Assembly (NCBI RefSeq): GCF_901709675.1
Contig: NC_051090.1
Coordinates: forward strand, 3,746,342-3,810,341
Source of the DNA: Syngnathus acus
Taxonomy: Eukaryota; Chordata; Actinopteri; Syngnathiformes; Syngnathidae
Reading direction: 5' to 3'
Length of the DNA: 64,000 nucleotides
Within the stretch, counting starts at the first letter, position 1. Every line of letters starts with the position of its first letter. Position numbers and translations under genes: made by a program. Of this stretch, positions 40,669-53,700 are shown one piece after another. A model generated the notes under the pieces. It searched no databases, was not told the DNA's origin, and saw only the letters and a program-made list of their open reading frames with translations.

Positions 40669-41729
40669 ATGAGGCCTGCTTGAAACAGACATGAGCTGGA
40701 CACTTGATTAGGTACATGATCTTATGAGATCAGCTTTTACCAAGATAACAAAAACTGTAAACAATAATGAATGGTTTTTTTTTTTTAACTCTCTTCACAA
40801 AGGTTTTGTTTTTATAGGTAAAGCTGCTATTTTAATATCTCAAGTATTGACCTCAATAGTTGAGGTTACTGTGAATTGTGGATACTATGCACTCATTTGA
40901 TATGGTCAATGTGGAAAATATACACAATGCAAATTACAACCCAAATCCAATCTTCATCCTAATCTGCTGGGTCGAAAGAATGAACCCAATTTTGAGTTAA
41001 AGTAACTCAATCTGCTCAAAATCTTCTATACAGCCTCTTCCTGCATAGCTGAAGCTTCTTTTCAGAGTATGGCCACAAGAAGGCACACTCACTCACCGCA
41101 GTACTGTATTTACAATTTTTTTTCATTGAATTATTTTGTATTTATGGCCAAAAGTGTTTTCACACAAATATTTACAATAATTATGATTTTACTACTGACA
41201 AACTACAGGTTAGTTGACCCACAGGTAGAAATTGCCGCTATGTCGCCATTGAAGCAACCTGTATTATTATGGAACCTTGTTATTAAAAAAATATATATTT
41301 GTGCAAATAAAAGTTTCTAATTTTACAAGAATGAAGTTATATGCTTACATTTTTTTTGGGCTATTATGTTTGAGATAAAAAGTTAGCCATCTACCTACCA
41401 GAGGTGGCGTAGTTGATTGCAGGGCACATATAGACAAACAAGGACGCCTGACTGTCATTCAAATATTCTAAGCTGAAGACAAATACTAATGAAAAATAAA
41501 ACAGCTCTTTATTTTTTTTAAAAAGTGTTATAAAATAGTGTTGTGTTTTTCATATCTCTCCCGTTCATAGAATAGCTGTTATTTATATTTACATAAAATT
41601 GAGTGGCTTGAGGAAAGGTCAGCAGCCAATGCTCGTCGTGTTTGTACAAAAAAGGCTCAAGACTTGCGCAAATGCGACAGTCTGATCGCACATCGCGTAG
41701 TTGGATGGGAGTCGTCGGGGTGGTGGGTC
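40669..41729. other. Convergent 3' region of pigc and dynamin
   Basis: AT-rich sequence with the pigc 3' untranslated region on the left and that of the minus-strand dynamin on the right, where AATAAA lies at 41513-41508. No coding exon is seen. Confidence 0.55.
41508..41513 (-). terminator. Polyadenylation signal for the dynamin gene
   Basis: A canonical AATAAA on the minus strand lies about 220 bp past the proposed dynamin stop codon. Confidence 0.5.
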
Positions 41730-44700
41730 TCATTTGGCGGTTGGGGCTGCCGGAGCAGGCCTCCTACGGGGGAACAGATGAGACAAGTGTAAGGTGCATC
41801 CAGTAAAATTCAACAACAGCAGTGAGTTATAAATAACGGCAAAATAAATGACAACTCAAGAAGAGACAAGTGGAAGAGAGATTAGTTAGCATGCGTCAAC
41901 ACACAGCTTGCTAGATTGTGTAAATCTGTAGTAAAATCTATCTACCTGTCCATCTACTTCTCTTCTTTTACTACATTTGCCAATCCATCTATCCAGCCAT
42001 CTACCGACCTACAACAACACAACATACAAAATATGTAATTTGAGATTCCCTGTTCAGTAGTATTTGTCTGCTTCTCTAAATCGGTACGTCTACTCTTTCC
42101 AGAGTATTTTTTTACATCATTATCTAGTTGTGTAGGGTGTGAATAATTTTGCCACCTCTAGCAATATGTGGAAAGATGAAACAAGTCAAGGAAGGTAAGA
42201 GAGGTGGACCACGAATGGGAAAGAACCTAAGGAACCTTGGAGAGCGCAGAGGAAATGAGGCAGGGAGAAAAAACGAAACACGAGCCAAGTAGCTGGGGTG
42301 GAACCAGAGTGAAGAAATGTACGAGACAAAGACGTCGGCGGGAGGGAGGGAAGAAAAATAACGGCTGTTGCATGGGGGAAATCTGGGACTGCAATAAAAC
42401 ATGCGAGCAGAAAGACGGGGAAAAAGGGGGGGGGGCAGCTTGATGGGCCTGTTTTATCTGGCCGTGGTAGAAAGCATGCAGAGAGGGGTCCGCTCTGCCC
42501 GCCAATATCAGAAACACATTGCGCGGCCCAGCTCAAATTACAACACCGTGCAGCCACGAGCCTCAACCGTGCAGCTTCTACCTGGGCACACAAGCCGGGC
42601 CGGGAAGCCGCTGGTTGGCGTGGACGGGCACGGGCGGGGCGCGCCCGCGGTTTCGAGACTTGCCGCCGGTCGTCGACTTTTTAGGGGGCGTGGAGCTGCG
42701 TTAGGCGGAGAAGTCGTGATGCCCGCGCCTCTGGACGCCATGCGCGAGCGCGGCCGAGGGCGCCTACCTGAAATGCCGCGTGCCGAAGCGCGAGAGGTCC
42801 GAAGGGGCGACGTAGCCGGAGGTGGAGATCTCGCCGACGATGTTGAGCGCGGCCTGCAGGGCGGCGTGCTTGCTGAGCACTTGCTCCCGATGCTGCCGCT
42901 GATCGGGTGACTCATCCATCAGCGCCAAGCAGTCTCCCAAAGCATAGAGCTGGGCCAGCAGCTCTGAGCTAATGAACTCTTTCACCTTGCCAGAGGGATT
43001 ATAAACAGATGCGACAAGTCAAAAAAACGTTACACGCTGTCAGATGCTGCTTTATGGCATTTCTTACAAGTAGGGGGTTACGTGGGATACAAGTTTTCTT
43101 TTTTAGGCCACTGGAAAAAAAAATCAGTGGGGTGGAACCTCGAAAACAATCCATTCCAGTACACTGGTCAACCTCAGAATTGTGCAGAGTTTAAAAGAAT
43201 TTGTCCCACAGGAAAAATAAATTTGTTCCACTATCAAACTATCGCCATCAAAAACTTTTAATAACAATACAGTGAAGGCCAGATATTTGCGAGGATCACA
43301 CCCACCAAATAAAAGAATTAGAATTGATGTCACAATCTACCAAGCACCTTTTTTCTATTCGACAAAACTATGGCATTCAGTCTAACATTGGTGATTGGCA
43401 CTTAAATTCCACCAGATGGCGCCAAAGCAATATGTTTGAGGCATTATGAGAATTTTCATAGAAAAAATTAGCTCCACGGTTATTTCTAAGACGCAGCCAA
43501 TGAAAGGTGTCATCTAAACATCTCATGAGAAAATAAAGAGTGTTTAACATACGCTGTTGATCATCAGGTGCATGATGACTTTGGGCATCATGTCCTTGAC
43601 GGTCTTATGAATGATGCTCATATAGGACTCCACCAAGTTACGGATGGTCTCCACCTGCCGCTCCAGCTGGGGGTCCGTGAAGTTCTCCGACAACCCGTTG
43701 CCCTGCGTGTCCACCTGGGCGACACGCACAAAACCATCCGAGAGCGTTTTCGTTTTTTTCCCACACGCATGCGGGGATAAATTGCTTGTGCACGATAAGG
43801 TCAAGAGACTTTAGCTGGGAGACTAAAATGGAGGAGAGTGGGCAGGAGGGGGAAAGAAGTGGGGGGGGGGGGGTAAAAGAGACGGGGATCTGCTGATTAG
43901 AACCAGACTGGAACACACACGCATTGGAGTGACATCACTGGCCAGGAATGTTGCGCTGAAGAGCAAGATGGGGGGGTGGGGGGTTCTTCACACATGAGAA
44001 GAGGGGGTGAAAAAGGGTTACTGCAGGGGTGGGAAAAGGATGGCCAGCGGGACACATGTGGCCCATGATTCGACCCAACACAGATTTACATGAGTGAGAT
44101 ATTGAAAAATCTAATTCATTCATTTCTAAGTTAAAAAAAAAAAATCAGATCCACATTTTACTAAAACTTGGTGAGAGCAGGTAGGAGCCACTTTCTGCCT
44201 CACCACGGGGTTCTACAAAAAAGGTCAGGGTACACACCGTGACCTCCTCTGGGTAGACGCCAGCCCGGAGCAAAGAGGACTTCCAGATGTCTAGCTCCTC
44301 CTGAGAGTTGCAGACCAGCTCCAGAAACTTGTAGTCCTTGTACACGTTCCTTCAAGTAAATCATAAACTCAGGAAAATATCAAATACACAAGGCCGCAAA
44401 AGTTCAACCAAAACTCAGCGGAAAACAGATGCCCTTAAAAGTCAAGCAGCAAATCAAATCTTGCGAAACTTTGGAAGAGCCTGAAAATGATTCGCATCAG
44501 CGATATGTACTGTTGTAATTTTATGAATTAATTCTATATTTATAAAATGCCACTTGGTTCATTTCAGTTTTCTACTCACATACACATTGGAACATTTTGT
44601 ACAGAATACAATGACTTGTGTAGTGGGTCCAAATACTTTTGTCCATATGGTGTCCATAAAATACCCCCAAAGACCAGACTGTGATATTCCAAGAAGGCTT

Positions 44701-47700
44701 TTTTTTTTTTTTTTTACAAAGCAGATGTAACCATATTTATGGGCCGCTATTCACAAAGTACTGGAAAAAATGCTTACGAAACTTTTTTTTTTCCCCCCAT
44801 CCTGTGTCCCGCAGATATTTATGTCATTAAAATATAATTAGTCAAGTATGAAATTATAACTTACAATCCGTGAAAAGTGCCAGGACTCCGTGAAGTTTGG
44901 CCCGGGTCCACCGTGACCGCAGCGCTTTCTTACGAGCGCTTGGCGATTCTACGAAATATCTTTTTTTTTTTTGGAGGGGGAGGGGGGGGGGACGATTCCA
45001 GCATTGTCGTCGATTTTGAACGATCAACGTCGCGGGAAGCCAAAGTCACATGTCTCTGCGGTTACTGACACAAGCTCCCGCTATAACTCAATTCGTGTCC
45101 TGCTATCCTTTCCTCTTTTGTTTGCATTTTCTGTCCTTGCTTCCACGTCATCTATGTACTTTGGCTGCGCAATCCACGCAAAAAAAAAAAAAAAAAGCCA
45201 GCAATCTGCGTCCCATCTGTAAGACATTTTTCTTTAATCACTCGGTTGTTTCTTCCCTCCTCTCGCTGTTCCCGCCTCACACTCACAACCTCAAATATGT
45301 GAAATCTGTGAGTTGTGTGTGTGTTTGTGTGTGTGACAACTGCAATGCTGGGAGAAAGAGAGAGCAATGAGGGGAGATTAACAAACAGGCCGGAGCTCCA
45401 CTGGGTGAGGCTAATAAGTCAGGGTGTGGTGGCGAGCAGTCAAGGCAGCGGGCCAACAATGACAGTACCAGAATGCTATTACTCCACAACAGGGCCCAAG
45501 AACTTTCTGCGAGCCGGGCCGGGCCGGGCCAGATGCAGCCCACCAGAGCATCCGATGTATTCGTCATGCGATTCGAAACACAAATGAAGCGATGGAGTAG
45601 TCGCACAACCTTTTTTTTTTTTTTTGTGACATACTCCACACGCTTAAGATGGTGGAAGTAACAAAGCTTTGTCATTTAGCGCCGGCGTCTGTTTGTTTCG
45701 AACGACCAGGGCACATCTGGACTTTGCCCAAAATGGCCACTTCAAACCAAAATGGTGGACTTCCTGCATGATTCCTTATTGGACATACGCAGCAAAATTT
45801 CTAACGATTTCCACTGTCAATCACCGCTTGCAACTTTCATTGAACGTCAATTTGGCATGAATTTAAAGTCATCTGATGCGGGGGGGGGGGGTGGGCGGGG
45901 GCTAAGCAACCTGACTGCTGGTCGACAATCAGAACACAAAAGTGTTCCCCATCTTCTCCGAAGGAAGCGCGTCTGCTTTCGCTTTCAAGACATTTTTCAA
46001 AAATACAAAAAAAAAAAAGAGTAGAAGAACAGGAAAAGGAGGAGGGGGGAGATGTTGGTGTTGGTCGGGGGGGTCGGAGGCAGAGGACCGATTTTGACAC
46101 ATTCCTGGCCGATGGCGCTGATACGCTTTCGTCCTCCCCTCAACCCCTTCTCCCGTTCTTCTCCTCTTTCTCTGCGGTGAGTCGAGCAATTCTTTCCAAA
46201 CGTCTCTGATCCGAGCCTCTCTGGCTTGGATTAGTCGCTTAATGAGCCTGCCCGTCGGTATGCTGCGCTCCACACGCTTGCGCATGAACGCAGGTCGTGT
46301 GTGTGTGTGTGTGTGTATGTGAATCCAAACACGGCACATATGCGCTGGTCCAATCATCTCCTATTACACTCGTTCTCCGCCTAAGTCCTCTTATGTTCTC
46401 TCCATCTGTTTCACACACTTTAAGGCAACGTATCCGTGCGCCCCGCAGTTTGTGCGGCGTTTACGTGGAGACAATAAAACCGAGCCCGTCGCCACCGCCG
46501 GTACCAACCCTAAGGCAAGGTCACGGGAAGGGCAAAGCATCTTCCCGGAAAAAGGCCGTGGCAAACTCCAGCGAGCAGGTGACGAGGACATAAGCTCGTC
46601 AAATTTACTCACACACACACACACGGACCTTGACTCAGAATGGAAGAGGGCGAAGGAGAATTTGCTGGACATGAAGCCTCTCTCGACATCTCGGACCTTG
46701 AGGTTGTCCAGAGGGAGCATGTACCTCTTCTCCGTCTCCTGGAAGAAAGGAGGAAAAAGAAAAAACAAGAGTAAGATAAAATTTGACAGCGGTATGTGAA
46801 GTAAAATATGACACAGGTGTTTTTTTTCTTTTTTGTACTCGTGGGCCTAGTGCAGTCACATGTCTGGTACTAAACATTTTTCAGGCTGCGTCTGAAAGAG
46901 AACGCGTCCAACCCGTATGGAGGAACTTGTGTGCGAGACTGCAGACGATGATACCGAGCCAGTGAGATTTCCACACTCTTGTCGTGAAAGCAATCGCGGC
47001 AATATTCCGCCTTGACGGCTTCCACCTACAAGACCTGATCAGCCGTTATTGCGCCATCTCTTGTGTGGAAAAAGGCGAAAACCGGAGGAGCGTTCTGAGA
47101 AGCAGACGGTGTGGAAGGCAAGGAACACGAGAGCCCAAGCTGGCAGGGAACGAGAACTGAAGAAGAAAAAAAAAAGAGAGAAGACGTCGGTTCCACATGT
47201 GAAAGCCATTACTCAGATTCGGGTCCAGTGCGCAACATTTCTCCAAGAGTGAAGCCCACCCCCCCCACACTTTTAAGAGGGGGGGCTTCCAAAAGGCCGC
47301 TGTGGTAGAAGGTACAGCTGTTGATGAGCTCGTCTCGGATGGGAGTTGGAGGACGTGTGACTAACACGGAGAGCAGAAAAATTCTTTGAAAAGCGCTAGC
47401 TACGTTTAATGTGTTCATTGGCCATGCAGGTGTGCGTGCATCTGCACCCCCCCCCCCCTTTTTTTAGATGCACTGGTAGAACATTTCGGACTTCCCTCTC
47501 CCTCCCAGTGCTCCCCTGAACCCTACGACTCTCTTCCTCCGTCGCCTCTTTCCTTTTTTTTCCTCCCATAAGGGGCCCACTTCCTGTAACAGAGGCCGAG
47601 GGAGAGAGAAAAAAAAATGACAGAAAGCGATTGGCGCCGGGACAGCAACATCTGGGATCGTTTTAGACGGGAGGGGGGAGGAGACTGGATGGAGTATAGG

Positions 47701-50700
47701 GTGCTCCAGAGGCAGAAAGTAGAGATGAGGAAGAGGAAGGATAGAGAGAGGTTAATTTCGCGAGAGGAGATGCGGAAAAGGGTTTGAGGAGCACTGGAAA
47801 AGCGAGGAGAGAGCGCCGACGATCCCAAAGTTGATCCCCCCGTCAAGCCATATATGGCCGCCGGCTTCCTCCCTAACTCTCTTCTCCTCTTCTATTTCCT
47901 TATGCCTTCCCGAGCTTAACAGGCAGGACTCCCAATGAGTCAAAGTGCCACGTTGAGAACTGGATACTATCCCGGGACGCCGGCGGCGACTCTAAAGTCC
48001 CAGAAACGAGGAGGAACAACCCGAGGAGCGAATGACGGACAGAGAAACGATCGGCTCGCCGAGACGGGATACGATGGACGGAAAGTTTTTGCCGGGCGCG
48101 GGAAGAGGCCGACGGAGACGACGCAAGTGAAGGCTCCTGCTCCGTCATCCCAGTGTTCAGACTACCTGTTCAGGATTTTGGTGGTGTACAGTAGTCTGCA
48201 CATTGGTTAGACTGTGCATGGAAACGCTTCAAGGAGGATTTTTTTTTTTTTTTTAAAGTTTTTTATACACATATATTATTATATATTAATATTCTTTTTA
48301 TCATTATACTATTTCGTATTTTGTTGCGTTGGGTGTCGCGCGTGGCTTGTGCATTGCCGACTCTTAAATCTGGCGGCGCGTGGTGTCATAGATCAGGGCT
48401 GCTGTGTCTGGAGAGGTGCGTAATGGATGCGAGACATGGAACAGGCCTCACGCACATCGAGTGGCGTGTAGATTAAGTGTATGCATTAGTTAGCCGTCTG
48501 TTTATCCTCAGGAGGCCCACGGGGCGGCCGAGGCAGGGGTGAAGGAATGTATATCGACTCGGTGCTGATAAGAACGGCAGTGCGCATTTGTAATCCAGGA
48601 AAAAAGGCGTGGAACGAGCGGGCCTGTTACAAATCAAGGGATGGAGAGGTGCAAAAGTGGGTGTTTGTGAGTGAGAGGGAAGGGGCAGTTGTGGGCGGGG
48701 AGGAGGGGGAGAGGGGGGTCCGATGGAGAAACAGCCATGTGGGATTTCTCTGGGCAAGAAGATCTTGGAAGCTGGTGTTTGGACAAAGCTTCACATTTTC
48801 CAGCCAGGAATGTGCATAGTCCCAGGGAGACTGCCAACCACAGAGAGAGAGAGAAAGAGAGAGGGGGAGAGAGAGAGAAAGGGGGGAATAAAGAGGGGGA
48901 GGTAAAGAAGAAAAAAAAAAGCGGCAAGATTCGAGGAAAAATGTCTGTGGACGTAGTGTGGGCGGGAATGTGAGAGTAGGAACTGCGCGAGAGGAAGCTG
49001 ACGCTTGGCTCCCATGCGTGCACGCACACACACACACACACACACATTTGAGAATGTCCTGTCATAGATCTGATTTGCGCAATAGTGTGGATGACTAAAA
49101 AAAAAAAACGCTCAAGTGTCTCACACGTACTTAAAAATTAGCAAAAAGCCTTCCGAGGGATGCTATCACGGCAAATGAAAGCTATAAAGTAACTAGTTTA
49201 GTAAGCGTCAAATAAGCGCGCCTGGGGCTGCTGCGTCTGGGAACGCGTCGTTCTGTGTTTATCTCAAAAGTGACCATGTGTGGTTCTAAACGAATGTATA
49301 TTTTTCTGCGCCATTTGCACGCCGGTGTGTTTATATCAGGCTCTGCGTGTGTACTGTATACTGTATATACAAGTCTGTCCTCTGTGTGTGTGCGAGTGTG
49401 TCCATGTGTGTGTTTGCTGGTCTTTGTTTGGATTGGGGCAACTCCAGCTGTGTCAAAGTGAGCCGTTCCAAATGCTTGAAATCCCAGAGGAGGAAGACGA
49501 GGGGGGAGCGAGGGGAAGAGTGAATGGAAGGCGAGACCAATAGATTTGGGGGGGCTCAGTGACACATCCAGGTGGTAAAAGTAAACTTTGGGTCAAGGAT
49601 GCTGTTTTTGCGAATGCAAGTTTTAAGAAATAGCTCGTGATATGAAGATCATTTGTGAGTTAACATATTTTGTATTTCGACCATCTACTGCTGCTGTCAT
49701 TTTTTGGCTTGATTGATGCTCCGCCCCTCCCGCCCAGCATTCATGAGCTCTGACCTCACTTCCTGCCCATCTCCCCATGACGTCAGCTGACCAGACTGTT
49801 GTGGTGTGTCTGCCTGTCTACACTTGCTGTGCAGACCTTCTGCTCCTGTACAGCAGGCACAGACAGGCAGACAGATGGCAGCCCCACTGACACCAGGAGC
49901 GCCCAAAAACCGCACCGCCTCTGTTATCTCTGTTGCACGTGTGTTTCGAGCTGAGTTCTTCTAATAAAGCCACGGTGACCCTCAAATGTGCTGCTTTGTT
50001 TTTTCTAAAAAAAAAAACCCGAAGGACTCACCTCGCTGTCCTTGAACCAGGACAAGCTCTCGGTGGAGAGAATGAACCAGAACTCCTTGGCGATGATGCT
50101 GACGTTGTTGATGGTGAGCCATCCTTTTCTTACGACCTGCACAGGGGACCCAAACAAAGCGTTTAAATTGCGAAAGCTTGAGACTACTACATTGAGAACA
50201 GGTCTACAGATTAAATCAAGGGTCCTCAAATACAAGTTAAAGGTGACATAACCCCCCCCCATAATTTCTAACAATGTTTTATGCTTTTTGTAAAAATCCC
50301 CGATGAATCAAAAACTTTAGCGGCTTTAAATGTGTTTGTCCAAAGTGTTCAAATCTCGCCCGGGTTTGTATATTGAAGACCCCTGGATTATGAGTTGGAC
50401 CCAAACGGTGAACATAGAGCAAAAGTTGTGAAAATTGATGGGAGATAAATTCACAGAGAGGTTCGCGAAAGAGATGAGACATTTCCCAGGAGATTGCCGC
50501 AATAAACATAAGAAGCAGTGTCCACCAGGTGAGGCTGGTAGAAAAACTTGCGATGAATCAAAGTGGGGAAGAAAGGTCGACATTAGTAGCGCAGGTCAGC
50601 CAGATGACAAAAACACAAGGAGTGAAGCGACCGCACAGATTGCAACAGTCATGCCGACCCAGAATCCTGTGCACACATATGTAGATCGGTATCCTACTAT

Positions 50701-53700
50701 TAGACTCGAAGGAGGAGCCGCACCCTGGAGATTGGGGAGACATTAGAAATGAAGATGCAATCCAACTGGTTCTTTTCAACACTTTAACCGGTGAAGTTGC
50801 TAATGCCTTTTTTCAGTGTAGGCCCGGAACTTAAATTCGGCGACGAATGGGGTCGAGGGGCGGCGATTAAATTATAGTTGGCAGTCAGGCCTGAATTCTC
50901 ACCTGTTGCACTCCACCGCTGCCAGCCATCTTGTTATCGCTGCGATGGCACAGAGGTTGAGCACTAATAGGAACAAAAGAGTGGATTTAAAATTTGGAGG
51001 AAAAAAAAAAAAAATCTTTGACAGTCTGCGATTTACTCACTTGGTAAAGCCGATAAAATCTTCGTGTTTGGTATTAATGTACGCGAGCTGCATGTCGATG
51101 AGCAGAGAGATCTGAGGAGAGCAAAATGCAAGTCAAGCGGAGGAGAACCAGAACCCTCAATAGTCGAGCGAGCCGGTAATGACAAACAAACGCGCCGTTC
51201 CGAATGTGCGCGACTGACCTGATCTCGGCATGAGCTTTCTTGTTCTCGGATTTCGGCGGTGACAAGCCGCTCGGTCTCTTCCCGCAGCTTGGGAAAAGAA
51301 CTGAGCTTCAGGGAGAAGAAGCGGCTTCAGTTAAGAGCTACCGTGGTACCGATGTCTGACTCCCTCATGGATTCGTACCTTATTAAAGCATTCATAAATG
51401 GTGGAGACCAATTCTTTGCAGACCATGTCGACGAATCCGAAACAAGGAATTTTGAGTTTGGAGATCTGCTTCTTGACAATAGCCTGAAAAGCCATGTCGG
51501 GGGTGAACAGGCCCGTCCTGCGGGTGAACAAAGTCGAAATTTATACAGGCATCATTTTGTCGAGATCAAAAGTGAAAGGATGAAACCACCTGACGCCGTG
51601 GATGTTCCTGATGGCGTAGGCGATCTCCATTCGCAGCTTCCTTTCGTCACACTTCATCTGTGAGGCAACAGAAGGAGCTTGGCAATTTAGCGTTGCCTAT
51701 CTTTCAACCGGGGTCTCGTCGAGAACCTCGTCGAGTCCCACAAAACAAGTTCACACGCACTTTGTGCAGTTGATAGGGGAAGTGCTCGTGGAAGATCTGG
51801 TTGATCCTCGCGCCTCCCGACAGGTGGACGGTGTTGACTTCGTCGGCCGAGCCCTCGATCAACTTCTCAAAGTCGCCGGATAGTTGCTGCACTGACCTGG
51901 AAATAGAATATACAGATTATTATCATATATATTTTGAATTTATAACAATAATCATCTAGTGGGGGTTTACTGAACACCCTTCCGACTGACTTGATGAGGG
52001 TCTTGGTCCTGCACATGGGGTCATCTGGATTATAGAGTTTGTACGCGTCTGCTTCTTTACTGATGGACACAAGTAGGCAATGCATGTGACTGTAGAGCGC
52101 AGGCAGACTCTCCCGGATGTGGTTTGTCAATTGCTGCAAACAAAAAAATAAACAAACAGTGAGTACCAATTGGCTAAAAGTGCCGTGGTTTGATTTCTCT
52201 GGGCTGTCTGACCTGGTTGAGGGTCTTCTGTAAGTACGGAGTCCCCATTCTGTCGCACATGTGCCTGTAAGCTGGGTGGGACAGGAAAAACTTTTTCTCC
52301 GCTTGCAAGGCTGTCTTAATATCCCTTTTCCCGTCGATGTCCTTTTGACTGCGGTTCACTAGCCCGATATAACCTGGCGAGGGAAAAAAGACAACAGACC
52401 ACTTTTATTCTATACCGATAATCCACTGATGTGATGTCCGAAACTCAGTGCTGATATCTCCACTAACGTGATGGTTTGAACTCCTGAGTTCTATTTTTTT
52501 TTTCTGAAAAATCCAAATGTTCCACTTTGAGAGCATTCCACTGTAGATGTTACAACATGTGGCTGTGTGACTAAAGATGCAGCTCTGCGCTGCAGACTGA
52601 CTTCAGGGGCTTTTCTGTGGATAATGCGTTAAAGTGTTTTGGAAAGAGGTATAAAATAGCCTCACACCTGGTTTTGCTTCACGGTAAATCCTTATCGCAC
52701 ACACATGGTGACTCACCTCTTCTCAGTGGAAGCAATCTATTCTCTAGTATTTCCAGAGCATCTGTTCCTTTATCCATTAGGTCCAGCATGGTGAGCACAC
52801 CTATCGTGCGCTGGCCTAACGTATGTGGGGGGGGGGGGGGGTCAATTAGATAAATGAACACATTTCCAATTAAAATTACATCAGGCTGAGAAACTCACCC
52901 TGTGGGTCGACATCTTTGGCCAGTTTGAGCGCATCCGAGTTGGCCAGGTCCATGTTGGCAGGCGTCACGGCCAGGATGAGGCAGTTCTCTTTGCAGATGT
53001 ACTGCATGATCATGTCTCGCACCTGGTACTCGATATCTGCCGGCTGGTCGCCCACGGGAATCTTGGTGATGCCAGGTAGGTCCACCAGGGTGAGGTTGAG
53101 CACTGCACCCAATAGATGTTTGGAGTGATGATGATGATAAAGATGAAAGCGTGAGGTGAGATTACCGTTAGGAGAAAAAATGCGGAGGTTGATGGGGAGG
53201 GGAGAGATGCCTTTGTTGTTTCCTGTCAGCCTGCGAGTTTCTGACTCGATTTCTTGGCGGATCTCATCAAAGTCTGAGAATTTCTTCCCCCTGCAGTGCA
53301 AAAATTCCCCATATTCTACAGACAGGGAAGAACATGATAGGAATCAGATTTAAATAGTTCTGGTACATTTAATGTTTTATGTGGTTGTGGAGCAATTAGT
53401 GGGACATTTGGACCATGTGCAAGGAGCAATTGCCTGGTAATCGTGGACTGATTTTTCTCTCTTACGCCATCTAGTGTCAACTTCAGGCACATGCTGATGA
53501 ATACAACATGCATCCGTTGAGTCATCAGAAGTCTTGCTCACCGGCGTCAGCGTGATGCAGCTGCAGAACCAAAGGCCGGCGAGTGACAATTCCAGTACCG
53601 CGGGGAAGGAAGTCTCTGTCGGAGAAAATAAAATAAACACACGCTGAAAAGGAGAAGGAAACTTACAGGGGTGTCAAGGCAGTCACACGTTTGTCTCGAA

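Larger units (their letters stand above)
48100..49900 (+). ncRNA. Inferred DNM3os-like primary transcript (core)
   Basis: In mammals mir-199a-2 and mir-214 come from the long non-coding RNA DNM3os, transcribed antisense to DNM3. The same order, strand and spacing of the hairpins here imply a primary transcript covering at least this interval. Its start, end and splicing cannot be read from the sequence. Confidence 0.5.

Noticed and set aside
40664-40669. AATAAA overlapping the pigc stop as its polyadenylation signal
   Set aside because: It would leave almost no 3' untranslated region; the match is probably chance from CAA TAA ATG, and later AT-rich sequence offers other signals.
42401-42910. 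Plus-strand frame of 169 codons
   Set aside because: It overlaps the GED exon of the dynamin on the other strand, is Gly/Arg-rich because the region is GC-rich, and has no recognisable domain.
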